A DNA stretch of 64,000 nt from Liquidambar formosana. Taxonomy: Eukaryota; Streptophyta; Magnoliopsida; Saxifragales; Altingiaceae. A model generated the notes under the pieces. That model was not told the DNA's origin, searched no databases, and worked only from the letters and a program-made list of their open reading frames with translations. Shown here piece after piece: positions 1 to 14,800 of the stretch. Position 1 is the first letter of the stretch. The number at the start of each line of letters is the position of its first letter. The stretch is taken from contig CM077833.1 of assembly GCA_039720395.1 (NCBI GenBank), positions 15,189,133 to 15,253,132 on the forward strand, read 5' to 3'. A program made the translations under genes and the position numbers.

Positions 1-860
1 ATTGAAACAATAAAAACTAATTAAAAATAATAATGACTCTTTTAAACGTAGTTTTGCCCGTCGCTTCTCTTTCATTACTTCTTTCGTGACGAGGGAACCG
101 TGTTTGCATCAGTCAAAGGGATTTGATAGATTCTATTCCTCACCCCTTGGAGTAGTGTTTAGGCATTCAAATCTTTTGATGTTTTTAGAGTTAACCATAG
201 ACTCCATTGTCTTTCTATTGTTAAATGATAATTAAGGACTTGAGAGAGATGTAACAAGCCTCCAGATTGAGGCGCCCATAGTGTGATCTTTATTTGGGCC
301 AAGAAAAGTACTACTCTACTTCCATTGATGAGTTACACAATTGGGTAGTCATCTCTCAAACCTCTAAACCACAAGACGCCGGAAGGCAAAACATAATTAT
401 ACTATCATACACTAATCACGTGAGGAATGAGTTTTACAAATGGGTAGCTCCCTTGGATTAGCTATACAATTGGGTAGTCTTTCAAAACCCTAGACCAAAA
501 GATCCTAGACAAAATATAGTTATGGTGTTACACATTAATATTCAAATCATGTGATGGAGTATTGTGTCATATCTAGGCGTTTACGCTTAATGCATGAAAT
601 GAATTTTCATAAGCCAGCCCCACAACCTTGAGAAAGATAGGGATTTTATCTTTTATTTTTTATTTTTGGTTAAAAGGACGGATTTTATTTTACTAGCAAG
701 AAGTTAGGACCTTCCAATCAATCAACGTCTAGTTTTTTTGTTTATTAAAAAATAAAAAAAATGAAAAAAAAAAATACCCAAGAGGTTCTTTAAAGGGTAA
801 AGAATGGAAGGTGGGAAAAAAAAAAAAAAAACAAAAAAAAACAACCAAGAATGGATAGAA
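1..860. other. Intergenic, upstream of the ABC1K gene
   Basis: No gene is visible. The stretch is AT-rich. A short phrase about attgggtagtc recurs near 340 and 466, suggesting a degraded internal repeat. The last 150 bases are poly-A/T rich. The open frame here on the minus strand is a low-complexity phenylalanine run and is not a gene. Confidence 0.6.
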
Positions 861-868
861 TATAAGAG
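861..868 (+). promoter_or_regulatory. Candidate TATA box of the ABC1K gene
   Basis: TATAAGAG lies 104 bases before the start codon at 965, which would give a 5' leader of roughly 70 bases. The assignment rests on position and sequence only; the surrounding DNA is AT-rich, so chance matches are likely. Confidence 0.35.
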
Positions 869-964
869 GACCCCAAACAAGACGTTGGCCTCAAACTTTC
901 TCATATATCCGTTGGCAGCCATCAAATACAACAGTTGTTTGACACCCGCCTTTCCTCTCAACCA

Positions 965-1366
965 ATGACACTACTACACGCGCCTCTCCCCTCTCTTCCC
1001 GCCACTTCCAAATCCAATCACCACCGTCCAAAACCCAAACCACTCCGACCTTCCACCCGCCTCCATGGCTTACACCGTCAGATTCCGTCGACTCACCACT
1101 CCCGGCGATCGACCCACCTCCTCCCACCACCCTCCGCTGCCGGCGGCACCGATACCTTTACCCAAAATTCCGGTTACCTATTCGAGCTCAGCTCGTCGGA
1201 GACCGATTCTCTGACAGACTACGACATAGCCAAAATTGCTTCAATTTATCGGAGGAAACCCTTGATTCTACTTCGCCGCCTTACCCAGATCGGTACTACC
1301 CTTGGGAAGTGGTTCGCGCTTAGATATATTGACAGTGCTACAGAGCAATCGGATCGGATGTTTAAG
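965..1366 (+). CDS. ABC1K3: ABC1K exon 1: transit peptide and start of mature protein
   Basis: Encodes residues 1-134. The ATG at 965 is the first in this frame; an upstream in-frame TTG at 935 is not a likely start. Residues 1-60 are rich in Ser, Pro, His and Arg with almost no acidic residues, as expected of a chloroplast transit peptide. From about residue 70 the sequence becomes the helical N-terminal ABC1 region ([15 protein letters not shown]). The donor is AAG|GTAAAA. GC content is clearly higher than in the flanks. Confidence 0.9.
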
Positions 1367-2276
1367 GTAAAAGCCTGTTCTTATTGAAATTAGGGCAATT
1401 ATGGCTGCGCTTATTATTTGAGATTGTTAATTTATCCTCTTGTTTTTGTTTGAATCGGCTAACGCGCCAACGATATTCGTTAGTTGATGTTTTTGGTTAT
1501 CTGTATAACAAAGTAGTTAGCATGGGTTGATTTATTCTGTTTGTGGGTGATGAAATTATGCACAATTTAAATTGTAGGCATTGAGGAATCGTTTAGCCGA
1601 TTAAGGTTTTGAAGATATTAAATGGGGAAAAAAAAAGGGGTATGGTGTCGCTGTACAATGTTGGTGAAAAGAATATATCTTTGAGATTCAACTAGCCCAT
1701 GGGAGCTGGCTTTTGCACTATGGGTAACAAATGGTAATAGTTTCAATCAATCAATCAATTATCACCAAGTGTGTCACATCATTGTATGGAACTAGTGTTT
1801 TTACCATGTCACGTGGTCTTGACTATGTATGTTGTGTGGAGGTATGCAAATAGGTGTTAAATCAGTTAATTCCCAAACCTTAGGACAACTGAAGTATCAA
1901 AGAGTCAAAATTTGGGTAATCTCTACCTTTGGACTGAACAAAGTTCATGTGTAGCATTATCTTTTTAGACACGTATATGTCACTCATTTTGAAATATCCA
2001 TGTAACAAAAGAAAAGATTAGGAAAGTAGCCAAAGGAAATTTAGTAAACTAGGAGTGTAATCCTTACTTCCTCTGTCAGACACTCCTCTTGGCATGTGCC
2101 TGATAGTTGGGCAGGTTGGAGCCATGTTGTGGTATGACTGATATGTGTACTTCGTACTTATTGAAGTGTCCATACAACATTATTCTGTAACCTTAGGTGA
2201 CAAAAAGCAAATGGCTGAAGTTGAAGTTGTGGCAATGCCCCTGTTTCAGCATAATGACAAGTGCATTACTATGAGA

Positions 2277-2333
<57 letters not shown>

Positions 2334-5300
2334 AAAAATGGTACATCAGTAAATATTGTTATGTGGCATGCTTTAGTTTGTGATAGCTAGTTGATTACAG
2401 TGGTTATGGTTAATATTTATTTCAGAGGAGTATTCTTGAACCATAACTTGCCTTCTAAGAGGCACAAACACTTCTAAAGAGGTGTTCGTGTTGAACATGT
2501 ATTGGACACTGACACTTCTTCGACACTCCCTGGGCATGAATCTAACATTCTCGGTCCATGTCCGTATTAGTCAAAAATATCAGTATTTATTTGTCTTCCT
2601 TTAACAAAGGCAAACTAAACATAGATGGTTTCAAGGATTACCAAATAATAAGTATGAGAGCAATCTGGAGATGATATTGTTAAAGGTCTGTTACAAACTA
2701 TTAGGTTTAAAATCTTTAGGACTATGGACTTACTTAATTTAGGAAACAATACAATGAAAAGAAAAATCACAGAGACTCCATGTGCTTGTCAGTACTTTTT
2801 CAATATCTCAAATCATAAACATTAGAGGACATTCCTTAGGTACTATAGAATACAGGTTTTATTTCATTATGGAAACAAATTTAATGATGGTAGATGTGTA
2901 CATGTCTATACACACACACACACACACACGTTTATATAAAGTTGTGTCCTTGACATGTTTGTCCCTTGTCCTCCAACGATTTGCCATGTTGGTATCTGTG
3001 TCATGTTGTATCCATGTCTCGTGTTTGTGTCCTTGCAACATAGCCTGTCTTCTACTAATAATTGAATGCTTATTAGGGCCCATAATTATGTAACATAAAG
3101 TGGGATGTGCATTAATCTTGAATTTTTGGTCTAAAGTTTTCTGGTTTATGCAATGCCCTTAGTTTGTAAAGCAATCTATATCTATATCTATATCTATATC
3201 TATATATTCACCTAACATAAATAAGAATTTAAAAATAATAATAAAAAAAAATCTCATTTTGGGGAACCTAGTAGTACAGCTTCATCTTTCCTTTTTGATA
3301 GATACTATTCATGCGATTAGCATGTGCACCCCTCTACCCGTGTTAGCATAATCCAACCAATACAGTTATTATGATACTAAAGTTGTTTATATTTTTATTG
3401 TAAGTAAATAATTAGTTAAATTACCTTAGGCTGATACACTCAAGGTATACAAAGACTTACAAAAGTATACAAGAAAATTGCAAAGTCAAGAGATGTTACA
3501 TCGATTCAAAAGGGCCAAAAAAATTAAGCCTATTTGCATTCAGGAGATGACCCATACCAAAGAAAAAGGGACCTTAGAAAGATGTCCTTCAACTTCATAA
3601 TTTCCAATTCTTCATCTGAAAAAAAAATAATAATAAAAATAAAATAAAAAATAAATTATTCCTTTCTTTCCACACACATCACAAGATGCAAAGTGGTGGT
3701 GCCTTCCAAATGATTTTCCTCCTCTCACCTCCTTGGAACCACCACCCATACAAAAGGTCTATCACTTTGTAGGCATGACCCAACATAATCCCAACAGTGA
3801 AAAGGGAAGGACCAAAGTTCTCTAGCAATGGAGCAGTGTATGAGAAGATGATTAACGGACTCCTCATTGCACTTGCACATAATGCATGTATTAGGAAGCA
3901 TCCAACCTATCCTAAATCACTAACTAAATGATCCACCGTGAGGCACTTATCTTTAATGGCCGTCCATACAAACAAAGCTACCTTTTCAGGTGAAGACAGA
4001 TCCCATGCTTTCTTAGTTGAAGCAACACCTCACCTCTATTCGCTGCAATTATTCTAAGGAGAGAAAAAGGATTGTACCGAGATCCCTTTGTACTAGCCTC
4101 CACACCAAACCATCCTCACTCTCTATAAAAATGGTGATAGGATAAAGTTTATCCAAAAAAGAGCTACCATCGCCACTTCCTAATGATGTAACCTTTGAAC
4201 AAAAACTAGGTTCCAATGCATGCTCCCACCTTGTACCTACCACATGATCAGTTGATCACCCACCCACGCCTTCTTATTTGACAGCTTGATGCAATGGAAT
4301 TCAAATTCAGGAACATTACCAAAATAAGTTCATCACCACACCAATTTCCCTCAAAATCTCACCACATTCGGAATCCCAACTTTAAATCCATCCCCTCATG
4401 CAAAGTTGTTAAATTTTAAGGCATGTTAATCATGCAATATTTTATAGTTTCTAGGCGTGTTAATTATGCAATATTAAAACAATCCAACGTGTAGAACTTT
4501 ATATTTGTAGTTTGATATACATATCCCATTTGCATTGTTAGTTTTGCCAAGTTACAGTAAAAGGGCCATTGTGTAGTGTTGGTCCTGCTAAAGGCATTTA
4601 ATTTAAGGTGTAGCAGATCCTGTTGGGCTCTATGAAACCTATACTAAATTATTAACTAAATGATCCACCTTTAATGGTCGTGCATACAAACAAAGCTACC
4701 TTTTTAAGTGAACACACATCCCATGCTTTCTTAACTGAAGCAATACCTCACCTCTATTCGTTTCACTTATTCTAAGGAGAGAAAAAAGGATTGTACTGAG
4801 ATCCCTTAGTACTAGCCTTCACAGTAAACCATCCTCACTCTCTATAAACATGGTGATAGGATAAAGTTTATCCAAAAAAGAGCTACCATCGCCACTTCCC
4901 AACAATGAAACCTTCGAACAAAAACTGGGTTCCAATGCATGCTCCCACCATGTACCTACTGCATGATCAGTTGATCACCCTCCCACGCCTTCTTATTTGA
5001 CAACTTGATGTAATGGAATTCAAATTCGGGAACATTACCAAAATCAGTTCATCACACACCAATTATCCTTCCAAAATCTTTACATATTACAAAGCCCGAC
5101 TTTAAATCCCTCCCCTCGTATAAAGTTGTCAAAGATTTAAGGCATGCCAATTATGCAATATTTTATAGTTTCAAGGCATGTTAATTATGCAATATTAAAA
5201 CAATCCTACGTGTAGAAGTTTATATTTGTAGTTTGGTATACATATCCCATTTGCATTGTTGGTTTTGCCAAGTTTTAGAAAAAGGGCAATTATGCAGTGT

Positions 5301-6881
5301 TGGTCTCGCTAAAGGCATTATCTAATTTAAGGTGTAAGAGATCTTCTTGGGCTCTATGAAATAGATTTTGTCTCTCTTTTAAGTTTCTTTGGTGTTTCTT
5401 ATGTGCTTTTTTAATGAAATGTTTTTGGTATCATAAATGATTTGAGGAATTGCTATACTAGTTTTTGTTATTGTTTTGAATATATAATTTGTTACTTGAG
5501 GGAAAATGAACAATTAGAACAATATATTGCTTTGTAGCTAGAAATCTACCATGTAGCTATATAAAAAATTGTATGTCATTTGTGTTGGGAAGTCCCACAT
5601 CCCATATCATTTAAATATAAAAAGTTGATATGGCTTAATATACCTGTTTGGGCCCTCCACCTTATAGCTTAGGCTTTTTAGGTTGGAAACTTAACATGGT
5701 ATCAGAGCATATCATTCTTGGGCTGTTTCATTTGTGAGCCCATTATTGTTGTTGTTCTTGGGCCTATTTTGTTCATGAGCCCGTTATTGTTGTCTACGTA
5801 ACAGGCCCATTGTTGTCTTGTTAGGCCTGCACATGAGGGAGAGTGTTGGGAAGTCTCACATCCCACATCGTTTAAATATAAAAAGTTGATATGGCTTAAT
5901 ATACCTGTTTGGGCCCTCTACCTAATAGCTTAGGCTTTTTAGGTTGGAAACTTAACAATGTGAATTTTCACAATCATACTTGTTAGTTGCATTCAAATGT
6001 CAAGGAGTCATCCATCCACCCATTAATCGTCTAGGTTATAACTACCCAGGTTTTTTTATTCAATCAAGGAAAGACAGAGGGGACCACAATAAAGATTATA
6101 AAATATACTCTTGAAGCATTTCAACTACCATGCCAATTGCTTGAGATGTGGAGATAGTAGGCATACTAAGAATTACTACTTCTGAGCAAGAACTAAAATA
6201 TCACTGATATTGGCGATATTTCAGTCAAAATATCATATATTCAAGGGTATCTGAGATAAAACCAATGCTCATTTCTCTGTTAGCATTTGTCAAGAGAAAA
6301 ATTCAAAATATCTATAATTATCAATGACATCATCCAACATATCGGCAATATCGACAATATCGTGAACAAAGGGATTTTCATCATTAATTTTGTAAAACAT
6401 TTTTAGAAACACCCCTTATAAGTTAAAAAGAATATTAAATTTTAAAATAAATCGGTATGCTTAATTTCATTGAAAAGTAATACCATAATTATGAACTTAA
6501 TATTTTTTTGTAAGTTTGAACTCGACTCTTTCTTCATGTAGATGCATAATGGGAACTTGAACTATTGCTCTTTCTGAGACTCAGATTGCAGTCTAAATAA
6601 TAAACTCTTCAATTGAGAAGACCTTGCCAAAAGGCTGTGACATTTAAGGAAATAAGTGAGGAAAAACTGTAAGTTTAAAATATAGTTGTTTTGTATCTCA
6701 CAATTTTATGATCCAAGGAATAAGTGTGGAGAAAAATGAAAGTCTGAAACATAGTTGTAATTTTCCATATTGTTATGATTTGACTTTGATACGGTATTCT
6801 TGTTTCTTTCCATTTCTTCCCTGTTTCCATTTTACGTTTTCTCTTTGCTTTGCTTCTTTTAGTCCTACAAATTTTCCCCTC

Positions 6882-6935
<54 letters not shown>

Positions 6936-8199
6936 TTGGAAATATACCACATCCCACATCAATTAAATATCGAGTTAAACATGTCTTTATATACCTGTTT
7001 GGGCCCTCCACTTATAAGCTTAGGCTTTTAAGTTGGAAACTTAACATGGTATTAGAGCATGTCGTTCCTGGGCCCATTTCGCTCATAAGCCCGTCTTTAT
7101 TGTCCACGTGACAGGCCATTTGAATCTTGTTAGGCCTACACATGAGGGGGAGTGTTGAAAAAATGCCACATCCCACATCAATTAAATATCGAGTTAAACA
7201 TGTCTTTATATACCTGTTTGGGCCCTCTACCTATAAGCTTAGCTTTTAAGTTGGAAACTTAACATATATGAGTTGTTTGGTGGTTTGGGATTTTTCCATT
7301 TTCAGATGAAGGTTTTGGAATTCTTCTTATGTTTTCTAATTTTTCTGCCCATCCTTTCTATTTCCATTTATTAATGCTATCCTTTGCATAAATTGATGTT
7401 CAATCCTTTACTGGTGCAGAAGCTGATTATTTTGTTTTAAATAAATTATCAATCATCGGGATTTGTGTTTTTCATGGAGGCATGCATGACATATTCTATT
7501 GCTAGCTTGCAGGTTAGAGCTGAAGAGCTTCGGAAGATATTGGTAGAACTGGGTCCGGTATGTCTTTCCCATATTTTTGAAGACGGTGTAAAGTTGTAAA
7601 CATTTTTTCTTTTTTACTCCCAATTCACATGTCTTTCCCCTTGTCCTTTTCAGCTTCTGACATTCGTCAGGAATGTTTCTTAGGCTTTGCAAGAGTGGGT
7701 GCTATAAAATAAGTCTTGAAGTTATTGTGGGCAGCCTTTGTTGATTTGGTTTCTAGGTTACAGTTCTAGAAAGGGTACCTGTGGGAGAGTTTTGATTTGG
7801 TTTAACATATTCGCTTTTGAAAAAGTCTTGAAAAAGGCGAAAAGTTTGAAAATATAAATTGATTTATAACACATGTTGAAGGAGACATGGTTACATGATC
7901 ACCTTGTGTGGTTTTATCCTGATACAATCATGTGCAAGACCTAAGATTAAATTAAAAGCAAAACTTCTTTCAAATGCTTGTATGACACTGAGGGCTAAAA
8001 TCAAACTGAAGCTTTTTCAAAACATCTACGCACGCATACACTAAAACTTAATAAACTTGAATAACATCAATGACTACTTACAAGTTACAATGAAATGCTA
8101 TATGCGGACCACTCATATGCACAGAAAGGAGAATATTTAAAGATATTTTAAGTTTACTTTTATGAATTTGAGTGATTAGTAAATGGCAGATTCATTTGT

Positions 8200-8231
<32 letters not shown>

Positions 8232-8409
8232 GGATAAGAAGTGGCAGATTCTTTATTGATAATACACAAGATTGGTAGCTTTGCTATTTTCTTTCCTTGT
8301 TAAAGACTTAAAACTATGTAATGTTGTTATAAATCGAAAAATTTATTTTGAGAAAATCACATAAATACTAATGTGACTACTTTCCTTTTACACACACACA
8401 TACACACAT

Positions 8410-8446
<37 letters not shown>

Positions 8447-8493
8447 TATACATACATACATGCATACATACATATATATATATATACACACAT

Positions 8494-8532
<39 letters not shown>

Positions 8533-8616
8533 TACATACATGCATACATACATACATATATATATATATACACATAAACACACACACACACACATATACA
8601 TATACATATACATACA

Positions 8617-8670
<54 letters not shown>

Positions 8671-11600
8671 GATGTAGTTTTAAAATTTATTAAAAAAATA
8701 TCAGAATGTAAGTTTAAAATTTATTTAGTTTTAGACTCTTCATTAAAAAAAAAAAAAAACAAAGAGAATATTTTTTCCAATCTATGAAAATTTAGGTATT
8801 TCCTTTGATAAATAAAGGAAAGTACTGTAGTAATGTATAAAGATCATAGCTGATGCACATATACAGAATATTGCAGATTCATTGGCATCTACAATATAGA
8901 GAGCAATTATTGGAAAATTCAGAGACCGCACCTCTGCAAATCATATACTATAACTGCACTAATAATGACGTCAGTTACAACCCAGTATCAAGAGGGATTC
9001 AGTATATAAATTCCTTGTTTCTCATGCTGCAATTTCAATTGAAAGGCAAAAATGAAATCACTTTCTGCAAATTTTCCTTGTCACCCCTTTTACTCCATGT
9101 TTTCAAATGCCATTAAAGGACCTGATGATTTGACATATTGATAAGCAAAAAAGTTTTAGGTGATTGAGAAATTTACTCTGAATAGAATGGCGAAAGGACG
9201 ATGAATTAAGTGATGATCTGCTGATGTTTGGCTTGGATATACATCATAGATTGATTCCTAGTTGTCTACCCTTTGGCTTTCAAATGATCCGTCGTCAAAT
9301 TTTTCTATTGTACCTTACCAAAAAATAAGGCCACCTAAGTGGGAAGCATGAATTAAGAAACCATATAATTCCCAACCAAAGGGAGGTTGTTTTGAAAGGA
9401 GATTTGATGAGTTTGGTTAGAAACTTTTGCTTTAAATGAGGTTCAGTTCAAGCATTTTAAATTACATTGTAAAAATAAAAAAACAACAACTAATTTTTAC
9501 GTTTTCAAAAATCTTTATTTTTATTTTTAGAAGAAAAAAATTCCATATGAAGGCACAAAGGATTAGATAGAGCCATAGAGGAAGCAACCAATGTAATATG
9601 TACCTTTTAATGTAAGTGCAAAATTTCTTGATAACAAAATGTAGAAGTGGAAGTTAATAGGTTAGTGAGTTAGTCTAAGGATCCAAAATTTGCACCACTG
9701 ACTGTGGTAGTGTGTGCGCTACCATTCGTATTGCCTTTGATGAATGTCAAACTCCTTAGTTCTCACATTAAGACTGGTAAAAGTGAGTTGAATGTCTTAG
9801 ATACTATGGAGGATGGCCTCCTTGTAAATGTCATTCATGGAACCTTCAACAACATACTTCAAAGTCATAGGTGAGTTATACAAATGAGAAGTCAATGTAC
9901 ACTGGTTTCAGATTTTGACATTCCCTGGAGAATTTTGTATTTAAATAATGATGCAAAACATGTTCATAATTCTTTGGATAAGATTTTCTTGCTTGAAGGG
10001 ATTTCACCAATTCCAAGTTAAGCTGTAGTAGAAGGCAATCATGGTAGCTTTTAAGTTTTTCAATAATTAGGAGAAGATTCCAAATAATTGACGATCCACC
10101 AGTAGGTGTAATGACCCCTTTAGGCATAGGTATATCACATTCAAGTCTGCAAATTAACAGTTATTCTCACATGGTATTCTGGTAAACCATATTTTATGAC
10201 AATTATCCTTGTACATATGGTATGTAATTAAGGAAAAGATCAACAAAAATTTATCTTATAGTGAGTTACGTGTGCAATATGGTAGAAAAGTTTAGTGGCA
10301 TACAGCTCCCTTCCAACTCACTACAAACCTGATATAATTGGAAAACTTCTTAGAAAACAAGTAGAACTATGGAAGTCATCTCAAGAAATACTATTGTTAA
10401 AGTTTCAAAAGGAGAAGTATTGACGCAATCTCAATCTGTTGATAGGTAGGGTCTTGTAGGAGAGCGGGAGGTGAACTATTTGGGCTGGTGACATCTAATT
10501 CAATGAGGTAGCAAGGAAGTGATGCAGAGGGGAGAATAAATCAATCAGGGGAACTTTGAGGAGTGGTAGGAAGAGAGGATTCAAAGAGTGAGAATTCTTT
10601 TCATCCTTGTATTTCAAAAGTTGTTAATTCTTATAAGTGAGTTATAGATGGCCAAAATGTAGGAGATTAGGGCCTCCCGTGTGGCAGTATTCTATTGGTT
10701 GAATTCTCTGACCAATGGGAGTCTTTCCCACTTACTGTGCCTACAGGCTTTCATAGCTGCAGACCCATGAGCCCATTTAACTAGCCCACACTATGCATGC
10801 CTTGTGTCTGGTGGATAAATTGGATAATATGGACCTCGTTCACCCCGCGGTGACCAAGGCAGAAGGTGGCCTTAGTTATGGGGCGAGTTGATCCACACAT
10901 TCGTTAGCCCTTGCTCTTGCCACAAATCCAAGATCGCCTAGCTATCCTAGGTAGTGTGTTTTAGCACCTCAACCAGCATTGAACTTTGATTAGCCCTCTC
11001 TAGTCCTGCCGTCACCCCAACAGGCCAATGAGGATTAGGTTGCAAAGGAAGGTTAGATGACTTTAGATGCCACCTGTTGACTTTTTGTCAAATATATATG
11101 CCATGTAAAAAATAGCTACTTGTGAATGGATCAAAAGTCAAAACTGAGTGAGAGAACAGCACAAAGGTGGCTTATCACTGAATGGACATACATCAGGAAT
11201 TTCTTGGATCTTATTAGTAGGTATTCAAATAATTGAGTCAATGACTACTCCATGGTTTTAAAGTATGTTATATAGATTCGGTTATGGGTGTTGGGTGCGA
11301 GTATGTGTGTAGGTGTCGGATTTGTTTGCTTTCTAAAGATTCTTCACTATATTGAAGTGTCTGGCGAGTGTTCCCACGCCCATGTCATGTTATGTCGACA
11401 TGAGTACTCTGGGATGAAATGAAGGATCCACGTAACATAGGTTTAAACTTAGTTGTAAATTTGTAATTAATTTTTCTTCCAAAATGACCTAGCCCTATCT
11501 AGAAATCTAGAAATCAAAGTTGAAAACGCTTGCTTGTTTGATATCTTCATTTGCTCCTTAAACCTGCTGAGGTGATCTTCAATTTCTTTTTTTCTTTTTC

Positions 11601-11841
11601 CTTTTTTCCTCAATCTTTTTTCTATGTCTCTATTTTGCAGGCATATGTCAAAATTGCTCAGGCTGTCTCATCTCGACCTGTAAGTTGACAGATTCTTTAA
11701 GCAACTTTCTTTATTTATTATATTTTTATAATACGAAACAAATATTTTATTAGAACAACAAAAAAGTAATAGAAAAAGCTAAAAAACACATAAACCTCTC
11801 ATTAAACAATGTAATCTGTGCGTTCCCCCTCACACCCCCAA

Positions 11842-11872
<31 letters not shown>

Positions 11873-14800
11873 AAAAAAAAAAAAGCCTTTAACAAACATC
11901 CTGAAAAACCCCGGAAACAACCCAAAAGAGAATCAAAGAAGATAAAAGTGATAGCACCCCATTTTGCGAGAAAGTCCACCTTCCTATTTGTTGAATGATA
12001 CTTCCAAGAGAAAGAAGCCCAAAGAAGTCTCACAATATCCGAAATCTCTCTCATAAAGAACCAATTCAACTCCCTTCCACACCCTCTTTGACCTATGAGA
12101 TAATTGTAGAAGAATCCCTTTCCACACCCTCTTTAAGAAAATTCTTAGGTTTTTTATTTTCTGTATCACTTATTAAACTGAGTATCATTTGTTGTCATAG
12201 TTGTTTATTTGTGCTGCTTTACAAGGTATGTTTGCTACTGCATATGTTTACTGTTGATGTATGATCACAATCCCAGGCTTTTTGATTGTAATGTGTGATC
12301 ATGTCAATGGGAGATGCCTGTGGGAGAAGGCTTTTCACTAATGACTTGATCTTAAGCTTAGCCAAACTCTTCACTGCTAATAGATTCTCATTGTTTGTGT
12401 GATTTTCAAGCACTATTCAAGTATATAGTACAAACTCCAAAGAACTTGGCAATATTAACTTTTTTCTGTGGGCTTGATTTACATGCAATATAGCTTTTTT
12501 TAGTTCTTTAATCTCTAGGTTCCCAATAAAGTCATGCCATGTCAGCACAAAAAAATAATTGGGACCACCATTTGATTATCTTGTAAGAGGGATTGACTTG
12601 CATATAATGTTGTTTCATAAAGCTAGGGAGGACCTTTATTCTTGTAAGGGAATGTAATGCAATTATAGGAAGGATAAAGACTAGCCAGGGATCTGAAATC
12701 AACAACTTTATTTATGGATGGTGTCTCAAAACTTATTTGAGGACTTCTTGAATTGGAAGGAAGTTGGTTCGTGGAGGAAGTTGGTTGTGTTAAACAACAT
12801 ATACAGGGAGCTATGCAATCTTTAAAAGAGTTTGAAAAAGACTTTTTAATGTGTACATGCTTAAATTGACTAGTAATGCACCCCAGGCATTGCACGTGGA
12901 AGTTTTTGTGGGAAGTTTTTCCCAAAAAACATATATCAAAATCTCTCTTTCCATACCATGAAAGAAATATAATCAAGTTGTAAAATTCTCAATAAAGCTA
13001 TAATTAATAACAAGGAAAGTTCATAATGTAACTAGTGCTAATTGCCATTTCATAATCCTCAAGCCTTATTATATGTCCAACTATGTGCAATATAATTTTA
13101 TAAATTATTAATATAAATGTACATGTGCTAAATTTTTAACAATTTTTCTGTACTTGAAGTACTCCTGACATCACTAAGAGAATAGATATACAACATCAAG
13201 ATAGGATCTTGTGAAGCATAGAAAATTTTTAGCTACCTCAACTAAATTTTATATTATTTTTATTTTATATTTTATATTTTTTATTTATCTTGTTGAAGGA
13301 AAGTGTTAAGAGAAAATTTGAAAGCAATGGCATTCAGGTGTACATAGCATGTTATGATATCTCAAGCCTTTAAGAATTATTATTTTTACAAGCTTCTATT
13401 ACTCTATTAGGCCTTTTAACAAACATATGGTATTCAATACTAAGAATCAAACTTTGTAAAAAAGGGATATGATCATAAAAATCTAAATGCAATGTTATTG
13501 GAATTATTTGATTAGGCCTTGATATAAATTTGCGACAGAGCTAAAATGAAAAGATGTGGAAGATATTAAAATAAATTGAGAAATTGAAGGAGGTTAATTT
13601 TATCATTTTGGATTATATTATGGCTATGTTGGGGAGGGAGAAGAGTGGCCAATTATGGGCTTTAATTGTCATTTTAAATTAGGGTATTAGTTCTTGCTTT
13701 TATTGGATTTGAATGGTAATAATAATAATAATAAAGATAGCAAGATAAATTGAGAAATTAAAGGAGGTCAATTTTTTCATTTGGGATTATATTAGGGATA
13801 TTTTGGGAATTCAAATTTTTTTCTCACATCCATACATTTAGAAGTAGTATGGATTAGGAATCCATTACAAACCAAGATTAGATGGTGCTGTCGATGAGGA
13901 AGGTTTAGCAAAACCTAGGAATATCTACAACAATTTAATCCAAATTAATTAATTGCACCTACAAGAAAAACATTCCCAATATATTCTCCTCCTCCTTCTC
14001 AAACACCAAACAATGCAGAATCAGGCTTCTTCCATCGCAACCATTCACATAGTATATGAAAGTAATAGAAAGATGGGATAATGGAGAACACGAGATTTAC
14101 GTGGAAAACCTTGAAATGGGTAAAAACCATGGAAACCTAACCACAAATCCACTATAAGTCTATAACAAGAAAAACTTACAAGACATAGTTAGAAATACAT
14201 TACAACTCCTATCTCGGTGATTGACTTTGTATCTTCTACCTCGTGATTGTAAACAAAGCTTTATCCCCAAGCTTAACCCTCAAATTCCATGTGGATTCTA
14301 AGGCTATGTATGAATTGAGAGAAATGGAGAGAAGAGAATAGAAGACAAAATGATTTTCTCCTCTTTCCCTCGTTTGGATTGTCAAGTTGGGAGGGAAGTG
14401 AAAGGAAATGGGGAGAAATGGAGAGAAAATGGAGCCATTTACCTTTCTCCCCAAATTGGAGAGATTTGGAGAGAAATGGAGAGAAAAGGAATAAGTGAGT
14501 GAAGAAATGACAAATACATCCCTATGTAACTTTTGTTTAATACATAAAAAAGGGTAATAATGTAATTGTGACTATCTCTCCTCTTCTCTTCTTTAATGAG
14601 GTCTAACTAACCAAACAGGGTAGAGAGAAAGTTACTTTCTTTTCTCCTATCTTCCCTTCTCTTCTTTTCTCTTCTCTTCTCTTCTCTTCTCTTCTCTCCA
14701 TTTCTCTTCATTTCTCTCAATCCATACATAGCCTAAGACGCCTCTTGGACAACCTTCTTGAGATGTGTGTGGATGGAGGGCAAAGAACAAAACTCACACT

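Noticed and set aside
8357..8645. Three overlapping minus-strand open frames of 85-94 codons with [13 protein letters not shown] repeats
   Set aside because: They are translations of the CA/TA microsatellite in all three frames.
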